DNA of 64,000 nucleotides from Thraustochytrium sp. TN22 (GCA_013306675.1 JABLUY010000013.1:125494-189493); one strand, 5' to 3'; positions 40,411 through 51,700 are shown, counted from the first letter of the stretch. Program-made: numbers and translations. Notes: generated from the sequence alone by a model not told the origin.

Positions 40411-40452
40411 CGGACCAGGTGGGCGTTCCGGGGCCCCAAAGTTACTTCATCT

Positions 40453-40523
40453 TCTCCGCTAGCTCAGTGGTAGAGCGTCAGACTGTTAATCTGTAGGTCG
40501 GCGGTTCGAAACCGCCGCGGAGA
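40453..40523 (+). tRNA. tRNA-Asn (GTT), copy 2
   Basis: Identical to copy 1 except one D-loop base (AGTGGTA instead of AGTGGCA). It lies 53 nt downstream in the same orientation, so this is a tandem duplication; the spacer itself is not duplicated. Confidence 0.96.
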
Positions 40524-40526
40524 AGC

Positions 40527-40542
40527 TTTTTTTTGTTTTTTT
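40527..40542 (+). terminator. Pol III terminator of tRNA copy 2
   Basis: T8-G-T7 tract beginning three bases after the tRNA end. Confidence 0.85.
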
Positions 40543-41118
40543 GCAGCCGTTGATCCAGATTTTGATCCTATTGTCTTCCGCGGTACTACAGCGCTGGGCG
40601 CGCGGGACGGCGCGGGCAAGTTGGGGTTGGCGAGCCATCCGAGCGAGATCTGGGTGCCCTGGCTGTTGGAAACGGGATGTCGTGCGGCTTGCGTTCAAGG
40701 CTTGCTGCTGACTAGGCTAACCTAAGAGTAAGTGCCGGAGCGTTGGTGTTCATTGATGCTCGAGGTCGCCTTGGCTTGAACGCGCAGCGCATCCCAAGAA
40801 GCCAGACCGCCGCAGCGGCCAAGGTGGGTTAACTTCGCCAAACGGTCGCCTGTCCATTTTGCGGCCAAATTTTCATCAAGTTTTGCCACGAGTTGATGTT
40901 GATGACTCGGAGCCGACAATCATGACCGTCCTGGAAAACGGTACCCGACAACCTACCTCGGAGGTACCATGGTGGGGTACCAGTAGTTACTAAGGACGAA
41001 TTGGACGAAGCTCTTCTTTGCAAGATTGCAAGCTTGCTCATCAGGCAAACACTCATCGGGCGCGGGGCTCGGCGCCGGGCTCGGACGCTCCGCTCGCTCG
41101 CGCGGGCAGGCCAGAGAC
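40543..41118. other. Intergenic
   Basis: No gene seen. It includes the 5' flank of the JmjC/cupin gene. Confidence 0.4.
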
Positions 41119-41219
41119 ATGGGCGTAAACTCGCGGCGGCGGCCGCGCAACAAGCAGGATGAGGAAATCCGGGCAGCGCAGGAGCAGCTGCGGCAGCACC
41201 GCGCGGGAGCGCAAGGCGG

Positions 41220-41250
<31 letters not shown>

Positions 41251-42738
41251 CTGCCGCCACGGAGCCTCTGGGGCCTCTTGCCGACGTTCGTGGCGTCGGT
41301 TCTGTCGGTGGCGAGCATGGTCGCTGTCTCGTGGCTGCTAAAGCTGCCGGACCCGGTCTTGCCGGAGGCGCCCGAGGGTTTCGCCGTGCCGAGCTGGGTG
41401 CAGGTGGTGGGCAAGGCGCCGCGCGTGCCGACGCAGGACTTCAAGGCTCGCTTCGGCGAGCTGGCTGGCTCGCCGTTCGTGCTGACCGACTCGGTGTGGA
41501 CCCGGGCCATGGAGGAGGGCAACTGGACGCGCGAGGACTGGATCGCGAAGCTGCCCTCGTTGCAGCGCGTGCGGAGGCTCGTGGATAACGGTGGGGAGGA
41601 GGACTCCCCGCGCGTCTTCGTGTACGAGGACGACAGCCGGCTGATGCGCGCGTGGGATGCGGACGGCTCCCTGCTTGGGCCGCCCACGATCGAGCACGTC
41701 GACCTCGACATGGACGCCTTCTTGGACAGCGAGGACGCGTTATACTACTCGCACAAGTGGACGGAGGATCTCAAGGAAAGGCTGAACGCCTCGCTGCCGG
41801 TCACGAGCCTGCGCATCCACAGCGAGTTCGCGCCGCGCGACGTGGAGCCCAGCGTCGAGACGGAGGCACGCTACTTCTCCACCAACCTGTGGATCACCTC
41901 CAGCTCCACAACCGCGGGCCTGCACTATGACCCACAGCACAACATGTTTGGCCAGATTTCAGGCTGCAAGCGCTTCCTGCTCATCAACGCCACCGAGTGG
42001 GCGCGCGTGCAGCTGTACCCGCTCTACCATCCGCGCGATCGCCAGTCGCAGCTCGAGGAGCTGGCAGCCGACGAACCGCCCCCCGACATGATCCCGGCGC
42101 TCGTTGCCGACATCAGCCCGGGCGACACGCTCTACGTGCCGCCGCTCTTCTTCCACCGCGTTGCGGCCTTCGAGTGCAACGGCGCCGCGCACTCCGCCTC
42201 TGTCAACGTCTGGTCGCGTGCCGCGCCTAGCGAGATTGTTGAGACCACGCAGGCCCTGGAGAATCTTCCGCCCGTCTTTGCCGAGGTAACCTCGGCCACC
42301 AGCGCCGAGGCGCTCCCCTCGCTCGCCTACTACCTCAGCGGCGTGCTCAAGACCGTACTCCCCGACGATCCGGCCGCCTTCCTCGTGCACGACCTGCTGC
42401 AGCAGCGCTACCGCTCTTCGCCCAAGCTGCAAGCTGCGCTCGATTGCGGCGCTGGCTTCGACGCGGCGCGCTGTCCCAGCTCGTTGATCGACCCTGTCGC
42501 CGCGCTTGCCTCCCTTGATGACTCGCTCGTCAGCAAGCTCGACGCGAACATCGAGCGCACCGTTGAGCTGTTTACAGCGCCTCTAGGGGGCGCTTCCCCG
42601 CCTGGCCTCCTCGTCGCGGACTTTGTCGAGCGCGTTGCCACCCTCGTCGTCGGCATCCCCAAGGTCTGCACTGTTCTCCGCTGCATCGCCTCCTCCCTCG
42701 AGCAGACTGCGCAAGCCAGCGAGAGCGATGATAGCTAG
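41119..42738 (+). CDS. Membrane-anchored JmjC/cupin-8-type 2-oxoglutarate oxygenase
   Basis: 539 residues from the ATG at 41119 (the frame is open upstream without an ATG). Basic N terminus, a short polyGln run (35-43), then one membrane helix (about 49-76, SLWGLLPTFVASVLSVASMVAVSWLL), giving a type II topology. The catalytic fold lies at about 250-380: TTAGLHYDPQHNMFGQI supplies His269 and Asp271 of the Fe(II) HxD motif, CKRFLLINATEW is the cupin-8 strand, and GDTLYVPPLFFHRV supplies the distal His346. The C-terminal half is helical. Relatives include FIH/TYW5/JMJD-type hydroxylases; the substrate is unknown. The helix suggests action in the ER/Golgi lumen or at a membrane surface. Confidence 0.83.
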
Positions 42739-43428
42739 GCCCTAATCAACCCACTGGCAAAGTTCTCGACTGCGAACAAGCGTCCAGGCGATATCGATCC
42801 TGGTGTCCTCATTTACGTAGGCCACTTGAAAGTAACGCTTCGCCGCTGCCTTGCTGGCTGACTGCGATCCAGCGCCCATTAGCGTTGCCGCCGAGGTCGT
42901 CGGCCTCCAAACCTGCAAGCACACGACGGTGACAGCATTCATCAGATGCTCTTACATCAGCTTGACTGCGATCAAGCGTGCAGGCTTGCATTGGGGGTTA
43001 GGAAGACTTGCACGCCCTTCAAAGCGGTGCTGCTCCGGGTTGTGCTGGGCACCTTTGCTGGCTAGGTCCGCAAGAGGACCCGCGTGCGCAAGCCATGATT
43101 GCATGCAGAGCTGCTCATGCAGCGTCATTCACTCGCTTTTGCGAGTGCACGTCTTTTCCCGACCCCAGCGTCTATGGGTCGTCCTCGCTTCTCGCGAGCT
43201 CATGGCCGTGGTTTGTGGCGCCCTCTCGCCAGCTCGTCCTCCTCGCTGTCAATCGCCGCGACGTCTCGCTCTCGCAGAACTCTTTCCTTCCACAGCGTCG
43301 GCCGGCAGAAAGTCTGCGCACGGCTGCGCGGCGCGGCGCAGCGCGGCGCCGCGTGAGCAGGGAGGAGGGCGCCCGAGCGAGACGGCAGCGCGCGAGCGAG
43401 ACTGCGCCGCCGACGCAAGCGCACAGAG
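42739..43428. other. Intergenic
   Basis: No supported gene. Composition is somewhat less GC-rich at 42780-43180. Confidence 0.4.
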
Positions 43429-44763
43429 ATGGAGGCGGGCCAGCAGGAGGCTGCGTCGGCCGCGCCCGGGGCGGCGCCGACGACGACAACTCCTCCGACT
43501 TCGACGGGGGCGCCGGCGCCGGCGCCGGCGCAAGGGCAGTGGCAAGAGGCAGCGCCAATGGCGCAGACCTTCGTGCCGCCAGACCCGGCGCAGAGCTTCC
43601 TCTGGGGGGCGCAGAACCTGTTCGCGGCGCTGCACGCGGTCAACGTGAGGGTGGGCGCGCTCGAGCAGCAGCAAGGGCGCGCAGACGATGCGGCGGCGAC
43701 GCAGGAGCTGATGGCACGAATGAGGACGCTGCAGTCGTTTGCGGTGTCCGTGCTGCGGCGCATCGAGGCGCACGAGGCCTTCGTGAACGACGAGCGCTTC
43801 TTGCAAGGCGTAGATGCACGCGCGTACGAGACCGTGGTGACCAAGTGCCTGCCGGAGATCTGGCAGCTTCGCGCCAGCGTGGATGCGCTGCACGAGCGTT
43901 TCGAGACGCTTGGCAAGACGCGGCCCGCGGCTGCGGAGCACGAGGACCAGCGCAAGGCCGCCGCAGAGCAGGCGCGGGACCTGGAGGACATCTTGCTGCG
44001 CCTCGCGGCCTTTGGTGACGAGCGCGTTCAGCACCTGGAGATCATCGGCGACTCCGCGCGCCGCCACAAGGACGGTACGCCGCGCCGGCGCCTCGTGACG
44101 GAGCGTGTGCTTCTGGCGGGCGTCGAGCACCCGAGCCTGCCGGTGCCGAGAGCGTGGAAGGCGGACTCCGACACGCGCACCATCAACAAGAACTTTGATC
44201 AGCTGTCCAAGATGATCAACGAAGTCATCTTGCCTCGCATCGACGGCGTCGAGGACAAGCTGGACCTGCGCATGGCGCGCCTCGAGAAGCGCGTCGACGT
44301 CTTGCAAAACCTTTTTATGGCACTCAAGCACGACGTTCGGGCGCATGCTCAGACCGCTGCCGATGCCGGCGTCAACAATGGCGCCGCCGCCGACGCCGAC
44401 GCCGACGCCGGCGCCGACCCCGGCGTGCCGGCCACGCCGCAAGAAGACCATGCAACGGTCTCAGCCGAAATGCCGGAGCCCGGTGGCCCAGGCGGGAAGG
44501 GCACTTCGGTGACCACCACCGCGGCAAGCGTCAGCGCGACGACCACCGTTGTGGAGGAGGAGGCGGCGGCGGCCACCGCTAGTGTGCCCTCGTCCGGAGC
44601 GCTTGCGAAGAGGGAGCCTCGGCCCTCGGAGGGCGCTGGTCGTACGATCGAGACACGGCCGAAGAAGTCGCACATGTCCGGCGCGAAGGCGGGCCGCGCA
44701 GCCTTTGCCCGCGCCAAAGAGAGCAAGGAAGCGAGCAAGGCAAAGCAAGAGCAGGGCAGCTGA
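43429..44763 (+). CDS. Hypothetical coiled-coil protein
   Basis: 444 residues, intronless. N terminus is Pro/Thr/Ala/Gln-rich and disordered (1-45). Residues about 50-315 are helical with heptad character (for example LFAALHAVNVRVGALEQQQG, LHERFETLGKTR, IINEVILPRIDGVEDKLDLRMARLEKRVDVL). A (DA)n stretch, Thr/Val-rich linker and a basic tail (PKKSHMSGAKAGRAAFARAKESKEASKAK) follow. No family recognised; a structural or scaffold role is possible. Codon use fits the neighbours. Confidence 0.65.
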   Translation: MEAGQQEAASAAPGAAPTTTTPPTSTGAPAPAPAQGQWQEAAPMAQTFVPPDPAQSFLWGAQNLFAALHAVNVRVGALEQQQGRADDAAATQELMARMRTLQSFAVSVLRRIEAHEAFVNDERFLQGVDARAYETVVTKCLPEIWQLRASVDALHERFETLGKTRPAAAEHEDQRKAAAEQARDLEDILLRLAAFGDERVQHLEIIGDSARRHKDGTPRRRLVTERVLLAGVEHPSLPVPRAWKADSDTRTINKNFDQLSKMINEVILPRIDGVEDKLDLRMARLEKRVDVLQNLFMALKHDVRAHAQTAADAGVNNGAAADADADAGADPGVPATPQEDHATVSAEMPEPGGPGGKGTSVTTTAASVSATTTVVEEEAAAATASVPSSGALAKREPRPSEGAGRTIETRPKKSHMSGAKAGRAAFARAKESKEASKAKQEQGS

Positions 44764-44814
44764 GAGTACAGTCTTGGCTCTTCTTCATCTTTTCTTCAAG
44801 GGAGCGCCTTGCGG

Positions 44815-45600
44815 CTATTCGTCGGACCAAAACGTGGCGCGGTCATTGTTGCGCCGCGGCGATGAGTGCGCCTCCATGTAAGCGTCAACGCGGTCTGCCT
44901 CCACTGCGGCACCAATACTGCCGAGACTTCCGGTGCGCGATCGCGGGCTGCCCTGCACTGTGGAAGGGTCGAGAGAGGAGCCGCTGCCGGTGACGAGCGC
45001 CGCCTCATCGTCCTCGCGGGGCATGAGCGGTGTCGCGCCGCCGCCCTCGTGGCGCACGCGCTGCTGCTGTGCCTTGCGCCGCAGCAGCGAGCGGCCGAGC
45101 GGCGAGGAGCCCTGCGTGATCATGGGCATGCGCGCGGCGGTTTCCTTTGTCATGACCACGACCGGCGCGCGGCGGGCCGCGCCGTCCTTGGGGTGCTCGT
45201 CGTCGTGGTCGTCCTCCTCCTCGCCCTCCTTTTCCTCCTCGCTCTTCGTCTCGTCGTCGCCGTCGCCGGGCGGCGCCAGCGGTGCCAGCGGGCTCTTGCC
45301 GGCCGCCAAGCGCCCCCCATGGGAGGCCGCCGCCGTCGGCGTGCGCACGGCGCGCGCCGCCAGGTCGCGGTAAAAGGCGGCTTCAGACCGGGCAAGGCCG
45401 ACGACGACACGGTGGATCTGCCGCTCCAGGTCCACAGCCACGAGCGAGCCAGGAGCGATGTCCTCGGCGCACGCGTCGAGGAAGCTGGCCACGAGCGCGC
45501 CCGCGTCGTCGTGTGCGGACACCACGATCTCGTGCAGCATGCCATCCAGGTCCAACTGGACGCTGGCAGCCGGCGCAAACGAAATGTCGACCACCTCCAT
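44815..45600 (-). CDS. Hypothetical protein with a folded N-terminal domain
   Basis: 261 residues from the ATG at 45600; stops only 51 bp from the stop of the convergent gene at 44763. The first 90 residues look like a compact alpha/beta domain; two segments resemble each other (VQLDLDGMLHEIVVSAHDD and VAVDLERQIHRVVVGLARS), hinting at an internal duplication. The remainder is disordered: acidic run (KSEEEKEGEEEDDHDDE), Arg-Arg-Lys patch, and Ser-rich tail with SPRSRTGSLGS-type potential phosphosites. No family recognised. Confidence 0.62.
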   Translation of the reverse strand: MEVVDISFAPAASVQLDLDGMLHEIVVSAHDDAGALVASFLDACAEDIAPGSLVAVDLERQIHRVVVGLARSEAAFYRDLAARAVRTPTAAASHGGRLAAGKSPLAPLAPPGDGDDETKSEEEKEGEEEDDHDDEHPKDGAARRAPVVVMTKETAARMPMITQGSSPLGRSLLRRKAQQQRVRHEGGGATPLMPREDDEAALVTGSGSSLDPSTVQGSPRSRTGSLGSIGAAVEADRVDAYMEAHSSPRRNNDRATFWSDE

Positions 45601-45875
45601 CCTCGGCGCCGGCCTAGTGATCCTCTCTGTCTAGTCCGCTCTGCTCCACGTGCTGATGCTCCTCGCGCGCCGTGGCCACGCGCGCAGCAACCTCCACAAC
45701 GAGATGCCTCTTGACCGAGACATCCTACTTGGCCATAGCCGTTGGTGGCCCGGGCCATTGGGGGGACAGAAGAAAAGGGTCACATCCGGCCCGCCGGGCT
45801 CAGCGGGCGCTTTATTCACTCTACTACTGGGCTAGTTACGCAAAAGGTCCTTTGTCTGTGCACAAAGCATCCTCT

Positions 45876-46619
45876 TTACTCGTCGTTGCTAAGCTTGTTG
45901 TAGTTGAGCAGCTTCACGATCAGGTCCACGTGCGTGATGAGCATGCGCCGGCAGCAGTACCGGTTGATGGCGAGCGCGGTCAGTGCCTCACTGCGGTGCG
46001 ATTTGCTTCTGGTTAGCCTGACTTTCCTCTGCCCGCGCGAGCGCTGGGATCTTGCATTTTTACCTACGCCTCCGACATGTTTTCCTGGGACAGAAGCTGC
46101 ATGTAGACCTCATACTTGTTGCCAATCACCTGCGCGCGACACGGCAAGCCCGCCCCCGAAGGATCGTCAGTCTCGAGCGTCCATTGTGGTCCGCCCCCGC
46201 AACAATAAAGACAGCAGCATGGAGTGCAGCAGCATGGGGAGCACCAGCTCGCTCGTGCAGCGCCAGCCACGTCTGGGGCGGCCTCCGGACCTCCCGCTCT
46301 CGCCGGCGAGCCGCGCCGGCGCTCCGCGTGGCGGCCAGCGGGCGCGCGCGTGCGGCACCGCCACCACCGTCGCGTGCCGGGGCCCGTTGTCACGTGCGCG
46401 CGCGCGTCCCGCCGCCGTCGCGCGCGCAGGGCGGGTCTCGCGCGGTGGCCACCGGTCGCCGCCCTCTGCATGCCGCCTCATCATCATCTATCCGCCCGCC
46501 TCTCGCGCTGCCTGCCGCCGCCGCCGCGGCGCTCCTCGCCGCGCCGCGCCGCGCCGCACCGCGCCGCGCCGCGCCTCACGTACCTTGCCGCAGGTGAAGC
46601 AGCGCACGGGGATGATCAT
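45876..46619 (-). CDS. RPB10: RNA polymerases I/II/III subunit RPABC5 (RPB10), three exons
   Basis: Exons 46619-46584, 46129-46068 and 45990-45876 with GT-AG introns of 454 nt (donor GTACGTGA) and 77 nt (donor GTAGGTAA); spliced length 70 residues, the family's usual size. It is a zinc-binding core subunit common to all three nuclear RNA polymerases. The product starts [12 protein letters not shown] and continues [13 protein letters not shown], then [20 protein letters not shown] and KLLNYN, matching RPB10 throughout. Zinc ligands Cys7, Cys10, Cys45 and Cys46 are present. The first intron follows the CxxC-G-K motif directly. All junctions keep frame. Intron 1 contains a GCCGC-type repeat. The gene is divergent from ARP4 across 287 bp. 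Confidence 0.95.
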
Positions 46620-46906
46620 GGCGGCCTCGCTCTCGCCGTCGTTCGGGGTCTGCTTGCTTGTTCATCGCCATCCATCCATTCATCCATTCCATCTTCATCT
46701 TTGTCTCCCTCCCTCCGTCCCGCCCGCGCGCGCGCGCCAGGGCCGGGCCGCCAAGGGACCGCCTCGCGCAGCGCCCGCCCGCCTGCCGACCGCCGCGACG
46801 CCCCGGCGGCAGCGGTCGCGGCGGCAAGAAGCAGCGGCGACCAGCAGCTGGCGCGGCGGCTAACGACGACGAGGAGGACGAGGAGGAGGTGCTGAGCGGC
46901 GGCGCC
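46620..46906. promoter_or_regulatory. Divergent intergenic region RPB10/ARP4
   Basis: Only 287 bp separate the two ATGs, so promoters must overlap or be shared. It contains a CATC/CCATC repeat near 46664-46705. Confidence 0.5.
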
Positions 46907-47560
46907 ATGTTCTGCGGCGACGAGACGGCGCCGCTGGTGGGCGACCTGGGGTCACGGTCGTTCAAGTTCGGCTTCGGCGGCGAGGACGCGCCCAAGGGCT
47001 GGATCCCGTCCGCCGTGGGCCACCACGTGGCGGAGGGCAGCGAGCGCAAGGCCCTCGTGGGCGAGGCGGCGCTGCAGCATCGCAGCGACAATGTGGACAT
47101 CACGTGGGCCAGGGCGGATGGCAGGGTGGCCAACTGGGACGCCGTGGAGCAGCTGTGGACGCACGCCGTGGAGCACGGACTCAACTCGGACCCGCGGCAG
47201 CACCCGATCCTTGCGGCCACACCCACGTACGAGCCGGACGAGGACCGAGCCAAGCTCGCCGAGCTGCTGCTAGAGAAGCTTGGGAGCCCGGCTGTCTTCA
47301 TGCCGCGTAGCGCCATTCTGAGCGCCTTTTCTGTGGGCCGCGCCACGGCGCTCGTCGTGGACGTTGGAGCGGCGCGAACCTGCGCATGCGCCGTGCACGA
47401 CGGCTTCGTCATGCGCAAGACCGTGCGCACGTCCAAGATCGCCGGCGACTACGTCGACGACCATCTACTCCGCATTCTGGAGAGCGAGTCCATCCCGGCA
47501 GCAGTGCGCGCTGCTGCCGCCGAGGATGCAAAGAACGCCAACGGAAGCGCCACGGCCAGT

Positions 47561-47598
<38 letters not shown>

Positions 47599-48334
47599 CA
47601 ATAACAGCATCAACGTCGGTAACGATGCAGGCAAGCCGCGCCGGCTGCTGCCGCCGTGCCTGCTGCGGCGCAAGCTGCCCGCGGGGGGCGCGTCGCTGCC
47701 GCCCCGAAAGCATTTAGAGGCGCTGCCCGCGCGCGATGTGGCAAACGTGAAGCCGTCCTTCGTGCACATGCAGCAGCTTCCCATTCTGACGGATGTCAAG
47801 GCAAATGTGTGCCGCGTGTGGACCGAGGTGCCTCTGGACGAGGCCATGGCAGCCAAGTACGCCTTGGAGACCTACGAACTGCCGGACGGAACGATCATCT
47901 CGCTAGGGCCGGAGCGCTTTCGCAGCGCGGAGCTGCTTATGCGGCCTCATACGGACGCTGCGTACCTCAAGGAGAAGGTGTCAGCAGCGGAACTGGAAAA
48001 GTACTCTTCCGTCTCGCTTCCGGACGTGCTGCGCGACGCGCTGCAGAGCTCGCACGTGGACCTGCGCCGGGAGCTCGTGCAGCAGCTCATGCTGGTGGGC
48101 GGCGGCGCCATGATCCCCGGCACGGTGGAGCGGCTGTCCAAGGAGCTCCAGCTGAACATGCCGAGCGCGCTCAAACCGCGCTTTCTTACACCCGGCAAGT
48201 ACGAGCGCATGTTCAGCACCTTTACGGGCGGCAGCATCCTCGCCAGTCTCGGATCCTTCCAGCAGCTTTGGATCTCCAAGGCCGAGTACGACGAGCACGG
48301 CGCCGCCATTGTTGCCACTCGCTGCCGCCAGTAA
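46907..48334 (+). CDS. ARP4: Actin-related protein 4 (BAF53/ACTL6-like)
   Basis: 475 residues from the ATG at 46907. A nuclear actin-related subunit of INO80/SWR1/NuA4-type chromatin complexes. N terminus GDETAPLVGDLGSRSFKFGFGGEDAPK follows the ARP4 version of the actin phosphate-1 loop (GDExxALVxDxGS). Further actin-fold landmarks: ATALVVDVGAARTCACAVHDGF (phosphate 2), IAGDYVDDHLLRIL, and MLVGGGAMIPGTVERLSKEL near the C terminus, FTGGSILASLGSFQQLWISKAEYDEHG at the end. A Ser11-Asn5 insertion from an (AGC)n(AAC)n microsatellite (about 220-238) lies in a variable loop. The frame continues upstream to 46658 without an ATG. Confidence 0.88.
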
Positions 48335-48793
48335 CCTCGTCTCTCTCTCTCTCTCGCTGTGTATGTGTGTCTGTCTGTCTGTCTCTGTCTCTCTGTCTGC
48401 GCGTCAGGACCCGCGCCACACGGCCACGCTTTCTCGCGCCAGCAAAAAAGGTACAAGCGCGTGCAAGTGCAAGTGGGCCGGAGCAACCTCGTCAGCTTCG
48501 GGCCGTCTAAGCGGATCTGCAGAGGCCGGCTTCGAGCGCGGCGCCCTTTTTGTCGCCGCGCGCGCGCACGCGACGGGACATGCGCGGCGTGTCCGCAACG
48601 GTATGATGGTGAGCACGCCTCCATCACCAGCGAGGACTCGACTCGTACTGCGCCTCGCGCAGGGCGAGCGGCGCGCGGGCCTGCCTGCCTGCAGCGAGCG
48701 CGGCGCGCGGCAATCGGCTGGCGAGCGGGCGGCCCGTGCGAGGCAAGTGGCCGAGAAGACGGGCGGCGGGCGCCCCCCGGGCGGGCGCATCCC
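48335..48793. other. Intergenic with CT/GT simple repeats
   Basis: A TCTCTC tract passes into TGTGTCTGTCTGTC (48340-48402) immediately after the ARP4 stop. The remainder is the 5' flank of the SPAG17 gene. Confidence 0.45.
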
Positions 48794-51700
48794 ATGGCGG
48801 AGGATGGCTGGAAGGCAGCCGTCGTGCTGGTGGACTGCTCCGTGAACCTGGGCAGCGGCGCCGCGTCGCAGACCGCGACGCGCGTGCGCGACCTGCTGCT
48901 GGTGGCGGCGCAGGGCGAGGCGCCACCAGAGACTGCGACGCCCCGCAGCGCGGCGGCCGCTGCGGACAGCAGCCTCTTCGTTGCGGTCAAGCGCGAGGAG
49001 CTCGAGGTCAAGGGCGGCAAAGACCCCAAGGCGCTGGCGGCGGCGCTGCGGCAGCGCATCAAGCAGGATCGCATCCGCGTGCTTGCCCGCCGGCAAAAGG
49101 AGAATGCCGTCGCCGTGAGCAGTGAACCTTCCGCGAATGGCGAGGACGACCCGTTGGCGAGCGCCATCGAGGCGGAGCTCGCGGTGGACGACACCCTCCT
49201 GTGTGTGGCGCCGAGCGAAGCGGACCTGGAGGCCGCGCGGTCGGTGCTGGCCATCTCGGACGAGGCCGCGGCTCCGGACAAGATCTACCTGCTAACGGAT
49301 TACCCGTCGACCGTGGAGGAGGCGGCCTGCCTCGTGACGGGCGCCGGCGGCGAGCAGGTCCTGGACGCCGTGCTAGAGCTGCGCGGGCCAGTGCAGGAGC
49401 CTGCCTACACGGCACCGCCGCGCACCGCGTCGCGTGCAGCGACTGAGGTGGACGCGCAGAGCGTGGCGCTCGGGATCGAGCGGTCCAACACGCTGGCCTC
49501 GCTCACCGCCTCGGCGGCCTCGCTGCCGGTGCTCTCCCTGCAGTCGCTGGGCAGCGTGGCGAGTCGTGCGAGCCTGGGCACGACCAAGAGCAGCGGCGGG
49601 CCCGCCAGCGAGGCGGACGCAGAGGACGCGCACCTTGGAGCGAGCGAGTCGGCCGCCTCGCTGCTGAGCGCGACCCGGTCGGCCGTGGCACAGGCTATGG
49701 CGCCCGGCACGCAGGGCCCGGCGCCGTCGCTGTCGAGCGAGATGCTCGTGGCGCTGCGCAAGGCGCGCGCCGAGGCCAAGGGTCCTGGGTGGCGCGACGT
49801 GGTCTTCTTGGAGATGGACGTGGCGCCGCGCGACGCGCATGCCGCCGCGGACCCGGCTCGCTTCCGGCCGCTGGCGCTGCTGGATACCTTCGTGCGGCTC
49901 ACGCGCAGCTTGGCCATGGAGAAGCACCGCTTCTCGGCCTACGTGAAGCGCTGCGAGCACGTCAAGGTGCCGCGTGGCGCCAAGCCTGCGGGGCCGGGCG
50001 ACGCGCTCATGGGCGCCTACGAGCGCGCCTGCGCGGCTGTGCCGCAGCACTCCATTGCCGGCGTGGTAGACGCGCTCGTAGCCGCGGTTGCGTCTGCGGC
50101 GGCTTCTTCGGTGGGCGACGCGGGTGCCGCAACGGAGGTCCCGGAGACGCCGGAGACGATCATGGACGTGCCAGCGCCCTCCTTTATCCAATTCGGCGAC
50201 CGCGCTGCGCTGCGCATGGCGCTGAACGACCCGGCGAGCCCATTGCGTGCGGTGGAGCAGGCCGCGTGGGCGCGCGTGCCGACGCCCGGCGGCGCAGGCC
50301 GCCAGATGATGCCGCGGCGACCGACACAGACGCTGCAGCAGCGGCGCCTGCTGGACGCACAAATGTGCACGCTGCACAGCCTGAGCCTGGAGCGCGAGCA
50401 CCTGGTGCGCGTGGTGGAGGCCTTTGAGGCGATGCTGGCGGACGCGGACCCGCCCGCCGGCGTGCGCTCGGCGTGGGACTTTGCGCAGCGGACCTGCCTG
50501 CGCCCCCTTGATGCGGTGCGTGGGCCGCAGCAGCTGGGCTGCGCGCTCGCCGAGGAGCCGCTGGTGCTGACGCGGTACCTGGAGCGCCTGGACCGGCTGC
50601 TGGTGGCGGTGCACCGGCGCACGCCACAGGGCCGGCGCCACACGGTGAAGCGTTGCGCGTTCGCGCATACCAGCCTGCGCCCGACCTTTAGCGAGTGGCC
50701 GCACCTGGACCTGCGCGCGCGGCCGTGCGTGTATGACGTGGACGCGGAGCCCCTTCGCGCCTTGGAGCAGGAGGTCGAGGTGCTCTTTCCGTGTGACGGC
50801 TCGGTGATCCGGCTGGAGCGCGTGCTGGCGGGCAAGGGCCGCTCGTGGTGCACGGTGGATCGCGACGGTCACCGTTTCGGTCTGCGTGGGGCGGCGGCGG
50901 CACAGGGAGACACGGGCGTGGCATTCTACGCTGCCTTCGAGGAGGGCAGCTTCTTGGACGTTCGGCGCGGGCCGGCGCTGCCCGGCAAGCCGGACGGCCT
51001 GGGTACGATGACGTCCACATACACGTGCGCGAGCGGCTTGCAGATGACGCACTGCAGCGATGGGTCGATCCGCATGCGGTCGCCGGCGTGGGCCGACCGC
51101 GAGGTGGAGCGTGTGGTGCGCGACCAGGGCACCGTGGTGTCCTTTTACGCCGACGGCAGCCGGCGCGTGCTGTACGCGAGCGGCGACGTGACGTTGTGGC
51201 CGGCGGGGCCCGCGGCCGCAGCCGCCGTCCCGAAGACCGCCTCGATGAAGGCCAAGGCGGCGCCCGTGCCAGCCGTGAACCTTCCCATGCACGACGGCGG
51301 GCGCGCAGTGACGCGCATTGACTACGCGAGTGGCGCGACCGTTGTGCAGCGGTTGCGGCATGAGGATGTGGAGGGCGAGGGCGACAAGGTGGTGCAGGTG
51401 CTGCTTGTGAAGCGCACAGACGGCACGCGGCTGGTTCGGCACGTGGACGGCACGTGCATCGTGACGGGCACAGACGGCAGCATCCGGGTCGAGGCGCCCG
51501 GGCTGGCGACGGTCAAGATCCAGGCCGTAGCGGAGGCGGCGGCGTACGGGCACTCGGTGGGCGGGCGTGTGGACATCTCGCGCGGCGGCCAGATGGTGCG
51601 CAGCAGCACGCTGGCGCCGGACGCGACCGTGGTGCAGATCGAGTACGACACGCGCGTGACTGCCTCGGTGAACGGGCACCTGCGTGTCCTGAAGCCGGAT

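Noticed and set aside
45904-46863. 320-codon plus-strand frame over the RPB10 locus
   Set aside because: The minus strand carries three in-frame exons of a complete RPB10 protein.
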